A stretch of 64,000 nucleotides of DNA, taken from contig NZ_JAGINW010000001.1 of assembly GCF_017876405.1 (NCBI RefSeq), positions 11,173,203 to 11,237,202 of the forward strand. Reading direction: 5' to 3'. Under the pieces are notes generated by a model. It searched no databases. It had not been told where the DNA came from and was given only the letters and a program-made list of their open reading frames with translations. Positions within the stretch are counted from its first letter, which is position 1. Each line of letters starts with the position of its first letter. Below, one piece after another: positions 1 to 8,236 of the stretch. Position numbers and translations under genes: made by a program. This stretch comes from Kibdelosporangium banguiense. GTDB lineage: Bacteria; Actinomycetota; Actinomycetes; Mycobacteriales; Pseudonocardiaceae.

Positions 1-159
1 GCCGCGACAGGCATCGCGGCCGGAATCCACACACCTGACGGGACCACGGCGGCGAAGCGCCTGGCCGAGGGCTTCACGTTCGCCACAGTCTCGTGCGACG
101 TGGTCCACCTGGAGGCCGCGGCGGCGGCACACCTCTCCGTCACTCTGGAGGACTCATGA
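1..159 (+). CDS. HpcH/HpaI-type aldolase, C-terminal end only (partial)
   Basis: Frame 1 is open from the first base to a TGA at 157-159 and encodes the last 52 residues of a protein whose start lies outside the window. The segment GIAAGIHTPDGTTAAKRLAE, then a TFATVSCDVVHL stretch, matches the C-terminal end of HpcH/HpaI (2,4-dihydroxyhept-2-ene-1,7-dioate aldolase/citrate lyase) TIM barrels as I remember them. Such enzymes cleave or form C-C bonds of 2-keto acids with pyruvate. Its TGA overlaps the ATG of the next gene (ATGA), so the two are translationally coupled in one operon. The assignment rests on about 50 residues. Confidence 0.6.
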   Translation, partial: AATGIAAGIHTPDGTTAAKRLAEGFTFATVSCDVVHLEAAAAAHLSVTLEDS

Positions 160-1322
160 CATCCCTGGTATTCGACGGGGTCCTGCGGCCGCTTATCGAT
201 GATCCTTTCCGTAGTGACGCCATGCTCCCCGCGCCGACCGTGCAGAGCCACGCCGCGAACCTGGCGATACTGCCGGGGGGTGACCTCGCGTGCGTGTGGT
301 TCGGTGGCACGCAAGAAGGTGTGCCGGATATCAGCATCTGGTTCTCCCGGCTGTCCACCGACACATGGTCCGCCCCAGTGCGTCTGTCCGACGACGACAC
401 GCGTTCAGAACAGAATCCTGTGCTTTTCAACGCACCTGACGGCTCCGTATGGCTACTGTGGACAGCACAGATCGCAGGAAACCAGGACACCTCCGAAGTA
501 CGCCGCCGGATTTCATACGACGGCGGCCACTCGTGGGGACCTGTGTCGACGCTGATCCCTGCCCGCGAGACCGGCGGCGTATTCGTCCGGCAGCCGATCG
601 TGGTACTCGACTCAGGCCGTTGGCTGCTACCTGTGTTCCACTGCGTGTCCGTGCCAGGCAGGCGATGGGTCGGCGACCGAGACACCAGCGCAGTCCTGAT
701 CTCCGACGACACAGGCGCCACATGGCGCGAGGTCGCCGTACCTGACAGCACGGGCTGCGTTCACATGAACATCGTGCCGTTGACCGGCGGTACATTGGCT
801 GCGTTCTACCGCAGCCGTTGGGCGGATTTCATCTACCGGTCGACGTCCACAGACGATGGCGAGACCTGGAGCGCGCCACAGCCGATCGATCTCCCCAACA
901 ACAACTCATCCATCCAGGTAATCAAGCTCGCCGACTCCCGGCTTGCCTTGGTGTTCAACAACAGCAGCGCTCGCGACGCCACCGAACGCAGGTTGTCGCT
1001 CTACGACGAAATCGACGACGACGGCCTCGCAGAACAAGCCCCACCCCCAGCAGACTTCGGCGAACGCACCGCATTCTGGGGAGCACCACGCGCACCCATG
1101 ACACTCGCACTGTCCGATGACGGCGGCCTCACATGGCCATTGCTACGAAACCTGGAAATCGGCGACGGCTACTGCCTGACCAACAACTCCCGCGACGGCC
1201 TCAACCGCGAGTACTCGTACCCGACTGTTTGCCAAACGTCAGACGGCACCCTGGACATCGCATTCACCTATTTCCGGCAGACAATCAAGCACGTCCGGGT
1301 CCCAGTGGACTGGGTCCAGTGA
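156..1322 (+). CDS. Asp-box beta-propeller protein of the sialidase superfamily
   Basis: 388 residues from the ATG at 156, chosen because it overlaps the upstream stop (ATGA) and follows a GGAG at 147-150. Four Asp-box repeats (S-x-D-x-G-x-T/S-W) are visible near residues 120-127, 183-190, 231-238 and 320-327, evenly spread as in a six-bladed sialidase propeller. There is no signal peptide, so the protein is cytoplasmic, unlike secreted sialidases. Members of this superfamily beside HpcH aldolases and SDR dehydrogenases are usually annotated as exo-alpha-sialidase or neuraminidase-like proteins without a tested substrate. A role in breakdown of a sugar acid or oligosaccharide is inferred from the operon only. 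The stop overlaps the GTG of the SDR gene. Confidence 0.75.
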   Translation: MTSLVFDGVLRPLIDDPFRSDAMLPAPTVQSHAANLAILPGGDLACVWFGGTQEGVPDISIWFSRLSTDTWSAPVRLSDDDTRSEQNPVLFNAPDGSVWLLWTAQIAGNQDTSEVRRRISYDGGHSWGPVSTLIPARETGGVFVRQPIVVLDSGRWLLPVFHCVSVPGRRWVGDRDTSAVLISDDTGATWREVAVPDSTGCVHMNIVPLTGGTLAAFYRSRWADFIYRSTSTDDGETWSAPQPIDLPNNNSSIQVIKLADSRLALVFNNSSARDATERRLSLYDEIDDDGLAEQAPPPADFGERTAFWGAPRAPMTLALSDDGGLTWPLLRNLEIGDGYCLTNNSRDGLNREYSYPTVCQTSDGTLDIAFTYFRQTIKHVRVPVDWVQ

Positions 1323-1987
1323 CCAAACAAGCGCTAGTGACCGGCGTCAGCTCCGGCATCGGCCTCGCCACCGCACGCCGTCTCCTCGCCGACGGCTGGG
1401 AAGTCACCGGATTGAGCCGAACAAAACCACCAGTCCGGCTAACCTGGATCGAAACCGACCTCAACAACCTTTCCGCCTTACACGAAACCGTATCCTCGCT
1501 ATCCACAGTAGACGCCATAGTCCATGCGGCAGGCTTCCAACGATCAGCCCGCCTCGGCAACCTGTCCACACAGGACGGCGAAGCAATGTGGCGCGTACAC
1601 GTAGAGGCAGCATCCGTACTGGTCGACACAGCCGTGAACCGAATGCCCAACGGAGCCCGAATCGTACTCATAGGCAGCCGAACCATGACCGGCGTACCCG
1701 GAAAAAGCCAATACGCCGCAACAAAAGCCGCCCTCGCAGGCCTAGCCCGCTCCTGGGCCGCCGAATTAGTCGACCGCGCCATAACCGTGAACATCGTAGC
1801 CCCAGGCCCCACCGACACCCCCATGCTCCAGGACCCAGCCCGCGCAGCCACTCCCCCACGCCTCCCACCCATGGGACGCCTGATAAACCCCAACGAAATA
1901 GCAGGAACAGTCTCATTCCTGCTCAGCGAAACCGCCCGAAGCATAACCGGCCAAACATTAACAGTCTGCGCCGGAGCATCCCTCTAA
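1319..1987 (+). CDS. Short-chain dehydrogenase/reductase
   Basis: 222 residues from a GTG that overlaps the preceding TGA (GTGA). A Rossmann glycine motif TGVSSGIG lies near residues 8-15, NAG is replaced by HAAG, and the catalytic Ser and YxxxK are seen as LIGSRTM and QYAATKAA. The C-terminus carries the usual ITGQTLTVCAGAS substrate/NAD-end segment. It is the last gene of the aldolase/propeller/SDR operon and probably oxidises or reduces a sugar acid or polyol, though the substrate is unknown. Codon use is odd for this window: TTA leucine codons occur in frame at 1478, 1766 and 1958, and ATA isoleucine is frequent in the second half. That suggests either bldA-dependent translation or relaxed or foreign sequence beside the neighbouring mobile-looking unit. 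Confidence 0.85.
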   Translation: MTKQALVTGVSSGIGLATARRLLADGWEVTGLSRTKPPVRLTWIETDLNNLSALHETVSSLSTVDAIVHAAGFQRSARLGNLSTQDGEAMWRVHVEAASVLVDTAVNRMPNGARIVLIGSRTMTGVPGKSQYAATKAALAGLARSWAAELVDRAITVNIVAPGPTDTPMLQDPARAATPPRLPPMGRLINPNEIAGTVSFLLSETARSITGQTLTVCAGASL

Positions 1988-2018
1988 CAGGCCACGCCGA
2001 AAAACTAACCTGAAGAAC

Positions 2019-2224
2019 TGAAAAAATCCCTTCCCTTCCCACGACGCTAACGCGCTGGAACGTAACCAACACAATACGACCGGCGCCGGAAGCCGAAAAA
2101 GACGCTGGAAGCCGGGAACACCAACGTAACCAACAGCGCTAACGCGCCCAGCAATGCCCCCTTAAAACCACAACCGCAATACCGCATTGACCGGAACAGG
2201 CAGCAAGCCCCAACAAGAACACCC
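2019..2224 (+). repeat. Left arm of ~200-bp imperfect inverted repeat around the HNH gene
   Basis: Read against the reverse complement of 3505-3706, this segment aligns over nearly its whole length. Shared blocks include CGCTGGAACGTAACCAAC (2050-2070), CAACGTAACCAACAGCGCTAA (2122-2142), CCCAGCAATG, AACCACAACCGCAA, GACCG followed by AACAGGCAGCAAGC, and CCAACAAGAAC. The middle (about 2071-2120) is the least conserved part. Inside the arm the string AACGTAACCAAC occurs twice. The arm starts about 30 bases after the SDR stop and ends about 45 bases before the HNH start. Confidence 0.8.
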
Positions 2225-2268
2225 AATAGAGTGATGCCATTTTTAGACTATCCCGGTATTGTGAACAT

Positions 2269-3465
2269 ATGGGCGAGAACACGCTGTTTGCCCTCCGGGA
2301 CATCAACCCGCCGGCAGACATCCCGATTAAATCCATGAACGCCAACCAGGTCCTCGACAGCCTGATCGACATTGACAAGGCGCGGGCTTTCTGCGACGCA
2401 CGCAAAGCCCGGCTCCTGGCCCGGTTCGCCGAACTCCGTGAACCTGAGCGTGCCGGAACCGACCTCGCCGACGGCGCCCCTGAGGAAGTCGCCCTCGAAC
2501 TGGCCATGAACCCGCACACCGCAGCCATCCACATCTCCCAAGCCCGCGATCTGGTCACCCGCCTGCCCGCGACCACCGACGCACTGGAGGCAGGTGAGAT
2601 CGACTACGTCCGCGCGAAGGCCATGAACGACCTCACCTCAGTACTGACCGAAGAGCAAGCCCGGCGGGTGGAGTCGAAGGTTCTGGCTTTCGGCAAGCGC
2701 GCCAACCCCAGCCGGTTTCGGCAAAGCGTGCGCTACCACGTGATCGCCGTGGATCCGTCGGCTGCGGAACGTTTGCGTCGTACCGCGAAGGCCGACCGTG
2801 ATGTGACCGGCCGGGATCTGTCCGACGGCATGGGCCAGCTGGCCATCACGCTTGAGCCGCATGAAGCCCAGGCTGCCTATGACCAGATCAACATGCTGGC
2901 CAACAAGGTCAAAACACCGGACAAGACCTTGGCTCAGTGCCGGGCTGATGTGTTCATGGATCTGGTGCTGGGCAAGAACAACGAGCGGCTGCGGGTGAAC
3001 CTCAACGTCACCGTGCCCATGTCCACGCTGTTGGGGTTGACCCGGCTACCCGGTGAGATCAGCGGTTATGGCCCGATCACGGCCGAGTACGCCAGCGAGC
3101 TCGCGCGGGATGCGATGTGGCGGCGGGTGATCACCGACGAGCACGGCCAGGTGTTGGAGGTCAGTCGGCGACGGTATGCCTCGGCAGCCTTGGCACGGCA
3201 CATCCGACTACGGGATCGGACCTGCCGCCAACCTGGTTGCGGCAGGACAGCGGATCGCTCGGAGATCGATCACACCGTGCGCTACGCCGATGGCGGTGTG
3301 ACCTCAGTGGACAACACCAATGCCTTGTGTCGTAAACACAATCTGATGCGCGAGCGTGGTGATTGGGACATGACCCAGCCTTTGCCGGGCACGCTGGTGT
3401 TCCGCACACCCGCCCACCGAGTACACACCACCACACCCGAACCCTACGAACCCGCCCCCTTCTGA
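2269..3465 (+). CDS. DUF222 / HNH endonuclease domain protein (13E12 repeat family type)
   Basis: 398 residues. An N-terminal DUF222 region (about residues 25-290) is followed by an HNH nuclease module: Cys319/Cys324, the EIDHTVRYADGG block with Asp334-His335, then Asn349/Asn351 and Cys354/His357. This is the architecture of the multicopy 13E12/REP-type proteins of mycobacteria and other actinomycetes. The HNH residues look intact, so it could bind zinc and cut DNA. It stands alone, with no operon partner, and is enclosed by long inverted repeats, which supports a mobile or homing-type element rather than a cluster gene. The biochemical role of this family is not established. The start ATG at 2269 has no strong ribosome-binding site. 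Confidence 0.85.
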   Translation: MGENTLFALRDINPPADIPIKSMNANQVLDSLIDIDKARAFCDARKARLLARFAELREPERAGTDLADGAPEEVALELAMNPHTAAIHISQARDLVTRLPATTDALEAGEIDYVRAKAMNDLTSVLTEEQARRVESKVLAFGKRANPSRFRQSVRYHVIAVDPSAAERLRRTAKADRDVTGRDLSDGMGQLAITLEPHEAQAAYDQINMLANKVKTPDKTLAQCRADVFMDLVLGKNNERLRVNLNVTVPMSTLLGLTRLPGEISGYGPITAEYASELARDAMWRRVITDEHGQVLEVSRRRYASAALARHIRLRDRTCRQPGCGRTADRSEIDHTVRYADGGVTSVDNTNALCRKHNLMRERGDWDMTQPLPGTLVFRTPAHRVHTTTPEPYEPAPF

Positions 3466-3504
3466 CACGACCCCAAGCAGCCTCACGGCTTGAAGCCGAT
3501 GACT

Positions 3505-3706
3505 GGGTTCTTGTTGGAGCTTGCTGCCTGTTTACGGTCAACGCGGTGTTGCGGTTGTGGTTTCCAGGGGTCATTGCTGGGCACGTTAGCGCTGTTGGTT
3601 ACGTTGGAGTTCGACTTCCAGCCAAACGTTGCCAAACCAGCGCTGGTTACCTTCTGTTGGTTACGTTCCAGCGCTTAGCGCCGTGGGAACGGAAGAGATA
3701 TTTTCC
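3505..3706 (-). repeat. Right arm of ~200-bp imperfect inverted repeat around the HNH gene
   Basis: Reverse complement partner of 2019-2224. It begins about 40 bases after the HNH stop and ends about 55 bases before the stop of the convergent dehydratase gene. Identity by eye is high at both ends and lower in the middle. Together the two arms make a unit of about 1.7 kb that could cruciform or fold as one long hairpin in a transcript. No protein-coding potential is evident within the arm itself. Confidence 0.8.
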
Positions 3707-3759
3707 GGTCCTCCAGGCTGCTTTCCAGTAGCCTGAGCTGCTTCCTCTTCCGGCTCCGA

Positions 3760-4788
3760 TCAGCCGAGCTGGGCTCGGCTAGGTGGGTTGATGGTCCAGG
3801 CGGATTCGTTTACTGGGCTTCGGTCTCGGAGGGGTTGCCACCAGGGGCGGTTGGCTTTGTACCAGCGGATTGTGTTGCGGATGCCTGTTTCGAAGGGGGT
3901 TTTGGGGTGCCAGGAGAGGTCGCGGCGAATTTTTGTCGAGTCCAGGAGGTAGCGGCGGTCGTGGCCGGGGCGGTCCGGGACTGTTGTCTTCAGGGTTGAG
4001 GGCAGGCCTAGCTCGTCGAGGACCAGGTCGGCTATCTGTTCGACGCTTGCTTCCAGGCCGGTGCCGACGTGGTAGGTCTGTCCTATTGTTCCTCGGGTCA
4101 GGACCGCTTCTATTGCGCTGCAGTGGTCTTCGACGTGGATCCATTCGCGGCGGTTGTGCTTCGACGCGTAGACCGGGAGGGGTTCGCCGTCCAGGGCCCT
4201 GGTGGTAAAGAGGGGGATCACGTTTTCGGGGAACTGGTTCGGCCCATAGTTGTTCGCGCAGTTGGTGATGGTGATGGGTAGGCCGAAGGTTTCGTAGTAC
4301 GAGCGCACCGCGTGATCGGCGCCGGCTTTGCTGGCGTTGTATGGGGTGCGTGGTAGGTAAGGGGATTCCTCGGTGAATGCGGTCTCGGCGTCGAGGGCCA
4401 AGTCGCCGTAGACCTCGCAGGTTGAGATGTGGTGCACGCGTTGGACGCCCGCGCGCCTGCAGGATTCCAGCAGGGACTGGGTTCCCAGGACGTTTGTCCG
4501 GAAGAAGCGGGCTGGGTCCAGGACCGCCAGGCTGTTGTGGGACTCCGCCGCGAAGTTCACCACCACTTCGATGGAGTGCTCGGTCAGGACGCGTTCCACG
4601 GTGACGCTGTCGGCGATGTCCGCGTGCACGAACGTGATCTGCGAACGGACATCGGTCAGGTTGGTCTCTGTTCCCCGGTAGGTCAGGGCGTCCAGCGCGA
4701 CGACGGTGTCCTGCGGGTGTTCACGGAGCCAGTAGCGGGTGAAGTGCGAGCCGATGAAACCGGCCGCACCGGTGACGAGCAGACGCAT
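3760..4788 (-). CDS. dTDP-glucose 4,6-dehydratase, variant active-site subgroup
   Basis: 342 residues of the extended SDR (RmlB) family, which turns dTDP-D-glucose into dTDP-4-keto-6-deoxyglucose, the common precursor of all deoxysugars in the cluster. The NAD motif GAAGFIGSH is at residues 7-15 and the YxxxK pair is Tyr150/Lys154. The usual Thr-Asp-Glu triad is Thr123-Cys124-Glu125 (STCEVYGDL), and the usual HVDRS loop reads HNSLAVLDP. I recall a group of actinomycete cluster-borne homologues with the same Cys, so this is probably a functional subgroup rather than damage. It is the last gene of the operon aminotransferase/2,3-dehydratase/5-epimerase/this gene, 28 bases after the epimerase stop. 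Confidence 0.88.
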   Translation of the reverse strand: MRLLVTGAAGFIGSHFTRYWLREHPQDTVVALDALTYRGTETNLTDVRSQITFVHADIADSVTVERVLTEHSIEVVVNFAAESHNSLAVLDPARFFRTNVLGTQSLLESCRRAGVQRVHHISTCEVYGDLALDAETAFTEESPYLPRTPYNASKAGADHAVRSYYETFGLPITITNCANNYGPNQFPENVIPLFTTRALDGEPLPVYASKHNRREWIHVEDHCSAIEAVLTRGTIGQTYHVGTGLEASVEQIADLVLDELGLPSTLKTTVPDRPGHDRRYLLDSTKIRRDLSWHPKTPFETGIRNTIRWYKANRPWWQPLRDRSPVNESAWTINPPSRAQLG

Positions 4789-4816
4789 GTCGACCTTTCC
4801 TCGATTCGGCGAGTGG

Positions 4817-5434
4817 TCAGGCGGGTCGCGAGTTCACCAAGGGACTCGCCTCGATCCGCATGCACGTTTCATAGTCGGGCAGCATGCCGAGGGCCTGGGC
4901 CTCGGCCAGGGTGGGTGCGGCCGCGTCCCGTTCGGACAGCACGGGCACGATGTCCTGGGAGATCGGCAGGCCGAGCGCCGGGTCCAGCACCGATAACGCG
5001 TGCTCGTTCTCCGGAATGTAGCTCTGCGACAGCAGATAGGACATCACAGAGTCGTCCTCGAGCGCCACGAACGCGTGCCCGACGCCGATCGGCAGGTAGG
5101 AGGCCCGGTAGGACGTCGGGTCGAGGATCACCGCGTCCCACTTGCCGTAGGTCGGTGATCCCACCCGGATGTCGACGACGATGTCGAGCACTTTGCCGTG
5201 CGTGCAGTAGACGTACTTCGCTGTGCCCGGCGGGGTCAGGGTGAAGTGCACGCCCCGCACCACCGAACGCTTCGACAGGCTGATGTTGGTCTGTGCCACC
5301 GCGAACAGCGGCTTGCCGACCGCGGCGACGAACGCGGCCTCCTGATAGGGCGACACGAAGTTGCCGCGATCGTCGGCGAAGACGTTCGGCGAGAACTCGA
5401 ATGCGCCTTCCACGGCCAGTTTCCGCGCCTGCAT
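4817..5434 (-). CDS. dTDP-4-keto-deoxyhexose 5-(or 3,5-)epimerase, EvaD/RmlC type
   Basis: 205 residues, the usual size of the RmlC cupin fold. The catalytic His of the GVHFT motif is His63, the substrate lysine region TAKYVYCTHGKVLDIVVD follows, and the YLPIGVGHAF segment with a downstream Tyr near 133 supplies the second catalytic side chain. Epimerisation at C-5 converts the D- to the L-series, so at least some sugars of the product should be L-configured. Co-transcribed with the 2,3-dehydratase upstream (23-base gap) and the 4,6-dehydratase downstream. Whether it acts on C-5 only, as EvaD does in epivancosamine biosynthesis, or on C-3 and C-5 cannot be told from sequence. Confidence 0.88.
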   Translation of the reverse strand: MQARKLAVEGAFEFSPNVFADDRGNFVSPYQEAAFVAAVGKPLFAVAQTNISLSKRSVVRGVHFTLTPPGTAKYVYCTHGKVLDIVVDIRVGSPTYGKWDAVILDPTSYRASYLPIGVGHAFVALEDDSVMSYLLSQSYIPENEHALSVLDPALGLPISQDIVPVLSERDAAAPTLAEAQALGMLPDYETCMRIEASPLVNSRPA

Positions 5435-5457
5435 CAGCAGACCTCCTTGTCAGACGA

Positions 5458-6768
5458 TCACCAAAGGCTGTGCACGCACGCGAGCAGGCTGCGCGCCTCG
5501 ATGTTGAGGTAATGCCCGTGCCGCAACAGGTCCATCAGCTGCCGCACAGTCAGCCAGCAGAAGTTCGGCGGTACCTCGACCGGGAACTCCTCGCCGACCT
5601 CCACCACGCGGTAACGGGTGAGCGCGTGATGGAAACGCCCACCTTCCTCGGAGTGCACTGTGTCATAACGGACCTGTCCCAGTCCGCCCAACGCCACTTC
5701 TTTGACGAACGGATCGTCGACCGCCGACGGGTCCTCACCGGGCAGCAGCTGCACGGTCGGGCCCATCTCGACCAGGTCGAGCAGACCGATCTCAGGCCGC
5801 ATCCGCACCAGCACGTGCAGCACATCGTTGATCGGCCGGGTCAGGAAGACCGCCAGGCCCTGACCGCGTGGCGCCAGCAACGGCTGCGTCCAGGAAGCGA
5901 CCTCCCGGTTGCCGGCGGCCACCTGCACACCGATGATCTGGAAGTCCCGCCCGGCGTGGTCGGCGATCTCGTCCTCGGTCACCGACCAGCCGCGCACCTG
6001 GTTGAGCGCGATGAGCCGGACACTCCAGTCGCACATCGTCTTCGCCTCGGTGAACCAGCTCAGCACGGCACTCGAGCTGTGCAGTGGCGTGCCGGTCTCG
6101 TCCGCGCCGGACTGCGCGAGCGGCATGCAGGACAACACAGTCCGCGCGTCCATGTTGACGAGGTTGTCGATCTGCATCAGTTCCCGCACCAGATGCATGG
6201 GCAGCCAACGGAAGTCGTCGTTGATCTCGACGTCCCCGGTGACCTTCACGACGATGTTGCGGTTGCGCTTGCGCCAGAACCACGCGCCCTGCTCGGACTG
6301 CAGGACGTCCACGAGGACCTCGCCACGGCCCGGCCCGATGAACAGGTCCAGATACCGCGTGGTGGCACCTTTGTGGACCTGGGTGTAGTTGCTGCGGGTC
6401 GCCTGGACGGTCGGCGAAAGCTGCAGGGTGTTGACGTTGCCCGGCTCCATCTTGGCCTGCATCAGGCAGTGCAGGACGCCGTCGAATTCCTTGACCACAA
6501 TGCCCAGCAGGCCGATCTCCGGCTGGTTGATGATCGGCTGCCAGCGGGTGGCCGTACCGCCGACCTCGACCTGCAGCCCTTCGATGGTGAAGAACCGGCC
6601 GCTGTCGTGGCCCAGGTTGCCGGTGGCCGGATCGAACCGCCAGGCGTCCAGCGCGGCGAACGGGACCTTGGTCACCTCGAAGCGGCCGGTCTGGTGGCGT
6701 TGCGACCACCAGTGGTCGAACTCGGCCATCGTGCTCAGCACGCCGGCCTGGACGGCGGTGAACGTCAC
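5458..6768 (-). CDS. dTDP-4-keto-6-deoxyglucose 2,3-dehydratase (EvaA/TylX3 type)
   Basis: 436 residues from a GTG preceded by GGGGAG at a good distance. The protein is an internal duplication, as in the NDP-hexose 2,3-dehydratase family: the WxLINQPEIGLLG-like block in the first half (IINQPEIGLLGIVVKEFDG) recurs in the second (VRMRPEIGLLDLVEMGP), and SEEGGRFHHALTRY corresponds to SEQGAWFWRKRN. The enzyme removes the C-2 hydroxyl to give the unstable 3,4-diketo-2,6-dideoxy intermediate, the branch point for 3-amino and 3-hydroxy dideoxysugars. It is the only 2,3-dehydratase in the window. It lies 15 bases after the aminotransferase gene. Confidence 0.9.
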   Translation of the reverse strand: MTFTAVQAGVLSTMAEFDHWWSQRHQTGRFEVTKVPFAALDAWRFDPATGNLGHDSGRFFTIEGLQVEVGGTATRWQPIINQPEIGLLGIVVKEFDGVLHCLMQAKMEPGNVNTLQLSPTVQATRSNYTQVHKGATTRYLDLFIGPGRGEVLVDVLQSEQGAWFWRKRNRNIVVKVTGDVEINDDFRWLPMHLVRELMQIDNLVNMDARTVLSCMPLAQSGADETGTPLHSSSAVLSWFTEAKTMCDWSVRLIALNQVRGWSVTEDEIADHAGRDFQIIGVQVAAGNREVASWTQPLLAPRGQGLAVFLTRPINDVLHVLVRMRPEIGLLDLVEMGPTVQLLPGEDPSAVDDPFVKEVALGGLGQVRYDTVHSEEGGRFHHALTRYRVVEVGEEFPVEVPPNFCWLTVRQLMDLLRHGHYLNIEARSLLACVHSLW

Positions 6769-6783
6769 GGCGTCTCCCCTTCG

Positions 6784-7893
6784 TCAGATGGTGGCAAGCA
6801 CTTCACGCAACGCGTCGATGACCTTGTCCTGCGCGCCGCGGGAGAGCGACGGGTACATCGGCAGGGAGAAGATCTCGTCGGCCACCCGCTCGGTGACCGG
6901 CAGCGAACCCGGCTTGATCCCCAGGTGCGCGAACCCCTTCTGGGTGTGCACCGGCCACGGGTAGCTGATGTTGAGGTGGACGTCGCGTTCCCGCAGCGCG
7001 GCCATGATCTGATCGCGCTTCGGGTGCCGGACCACGTAGACGTAGTAGACGTGGTCGTTGCCCTCGGCGGTGACCGGCAGCACGATCTCGGTGTCCGACA
7101 AGGCTTCCACGTACCGGTCGGCGATGGCACGCCGGCTGGCGACGTATTCGGGCAGCCGGGTCAGCTTGCGCCGCAGGATCTCCGCCTGCACCTCGTCGAG
7201 CCTGCTGTTGTGACCAGGCGTCTGCACGACGTGGTAGACGTCCTCCATGCCGTAGTAACGCAGCCTGCGGAGTGCCGCGTCGACGCCCTCGTCGTTGGTG
7301 ATCGTCGCGCCGCCGTCGCCGTATGCGCCAAGGACTTTGGTGGGATAGAAGGAGAACGCCGCGGCGAGGCCCATCGAGCCGGCGATCCGGCCGTGGTGGC
7401 GTGCGCCGTGCGACTGGGCACAGTCCTCCAGGATCGGCAGGCCATGCTTGGCCGCGATGGCCTCGAGCGGGGCCATGTCCACGCACTGCCCGTACAGGTG
7501 CACCGGCAGCAGGCACCGGGTCCGCTCGGTGATCGCCGCCTCGACCTGGTCGACCCGCATGAGGTACGTGTCCTCGTGCACATCGACGAACACCGGCGTG
7601 GCGCCGACCGAGTCGATCGCGACCACGGTGGGCGCGGCGGTGTTGGAGACCGTGATGACCTCGTCGCCCGGTTTGACACCGATCGCCTGCAGGCCAAGCA
7701 CAATCGCGTTCGTGCCGTTGTCGACACCGACGCCGTGCGCGACCCCGTGGTAGTCGGCGAACTCACGCTCGAACCCCGCGACGCTCGGCCCCAGCACGAG
7801 TTTGCCCGAGCGGAAGACCTGGTCGACCGCGGCGAGGATTTCCTCGCGTTCGGTTTCGTACTCGTCCAGATAACCCCAGACATATTGAACCAT
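6784..7893 (-). CDS. dTDP-hexose 3-aminotransferase, DegT/DnrJ family (EvaB/TylB type)
   Basis: 369 residues from the ATG at 7893, giving the [13 protein letters not shown] start typical of TylB/EvaB. An ATG four codons upstream (7905) touches the GGAGG and is less likely. The PLP-binding Lys186 lies in [15 protein letters not shown], with the cofactor Asp157 in [11 protein letters not shown] and the [11 protein letters not shown] block near residue 84. The enzyme aminates C-3 of the 3-keto-2,6-dideoxy intermediate with glutamate as donor. It heads the leftward sugar operon and shares the divergent promoter region with the LmbU-type gene at 8237. Confidence 0.92.
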   Translation of the reverse strand: MVQYVWGYLDEYETEREEILAAVDQVFRSGKLVLGPSVAGFEREFADYHGVAHGVGVDNGTNAIVLGLQAIGVKPGDEVITVSNTAAPTVVAIDSVGATPVFVDVHEDTYLMRVDQVEAAITERTRCLLPVHLYGQCVDMAPLEAIAAKHGLPILEDCAQSHGARHHGRIAGSMGLAAAFSFYPTKVLGAYGDGGATITNDEGVDAALRRLRYYGMEDVYHVVQTPGHNSRLDEVQAEILRRKLTRLPEYVASRRAIADRYVEALSDTEIVLPVTAEGNDHVYYVYVVRHPKRDQIMAALRERDVHLNISYPWPVHTQKGFAHLGIKPGSLPVTERVADEIFSLPMYPSLSRGAQDKVIDALREVLATI

Positions 7894-8067
7894 GGTCGAC
7901 GTCATCCTCCAGCGCGGTGGGCTTCAGAATTACTGGTGTGCGAACGATCGCATTGGCCGATCAAGGACGATTCGGCGATTGCCGAGAGCTATCGGGAAAC
8001 TATCCCCGCGAACAGCTTCAGTCAATTTTCCGGGTTGCCTAATTCCGATCATCGGACCTCTGACACC

Positions 8068-8085
8068 CGTCCCGCCAGCGGGACG
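8068..8085. promoter_or_regulatory. Palindromic operator candidate, site A (CGTCCCGCCAGCGGGACG)
   Basis: Perfect 8-bp arms CGTCCCGC/GCGGGACG around a 2-base centre. The identical 18-mer occurs at 15152-15169, and close variants occur at 16434-16451 and 32327-32344, all in promoter regions of the cluster. The core resembles the LmbU target CTCGCCGGCGAG that I recall from lincomycin work, so the two LmbU-type proteins of this cluster are the candidate binders. Confidence 0.65.
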
Positions 8086-8121
8086 AGGCGGTGATCCGCG
8101 TTACTCCGGCCGTGGTACAGC

Positions 8122-8156
8122 CATGTTGCCAGCGGCAGACAACCCCTGGCAACATG
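8122..8156. promoter_or_regulatory. Inverted repeat upstream of the LmbU-type gene
   Basis: CATGTTGCCAG (8122-8132) and its exact reverse complement CTGGCAACATG (8146-8156) are separated by 13 bases. It lies about 80 bases before the regulator start. It could be a second operator or a leader hairpin. There is no U-run, so a simple terminator is unlikely. Confidence 0.45.
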
Positions 8157-8236
8157 AGCGGGGGGCCACCTCCTATGAGGTGGAAACTCGCCGATGGGGA
8201 GAAACACCGGGGGAGAAAGACTGGGGCTGGTAACCG

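Larger units (their letters stand above)
7894..8236. other. Divergent intergenic region between the aminotransferase operon and the LmbU-type gene
   Basis: 343 bases without a gene. It carries the 18-bp palindromic operator candidate at 8068-8085 and an 11-bp-arm inverted repeat at 8122-8156. Promoters for both directions should lie here, but I could not place -35/-10 boxes with confidence. Confidence 0.6.

Noticed and set aside
156-1322. Calling the propeller protein a true sialidase
   Set aside because: Only the Asp boxes are clear. I could not confirm the Arg triad and catalytic residues, and there is no export signal.
5293-8094. A 933-codon open frame on the plus strand across the sugar operon
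   Set aside because: It is antisense to three well-supported genes (5-epimerase, 2,3-dehydratase, aminotransferase), has no family motifs and reflects the high third-position GC of the other strand.
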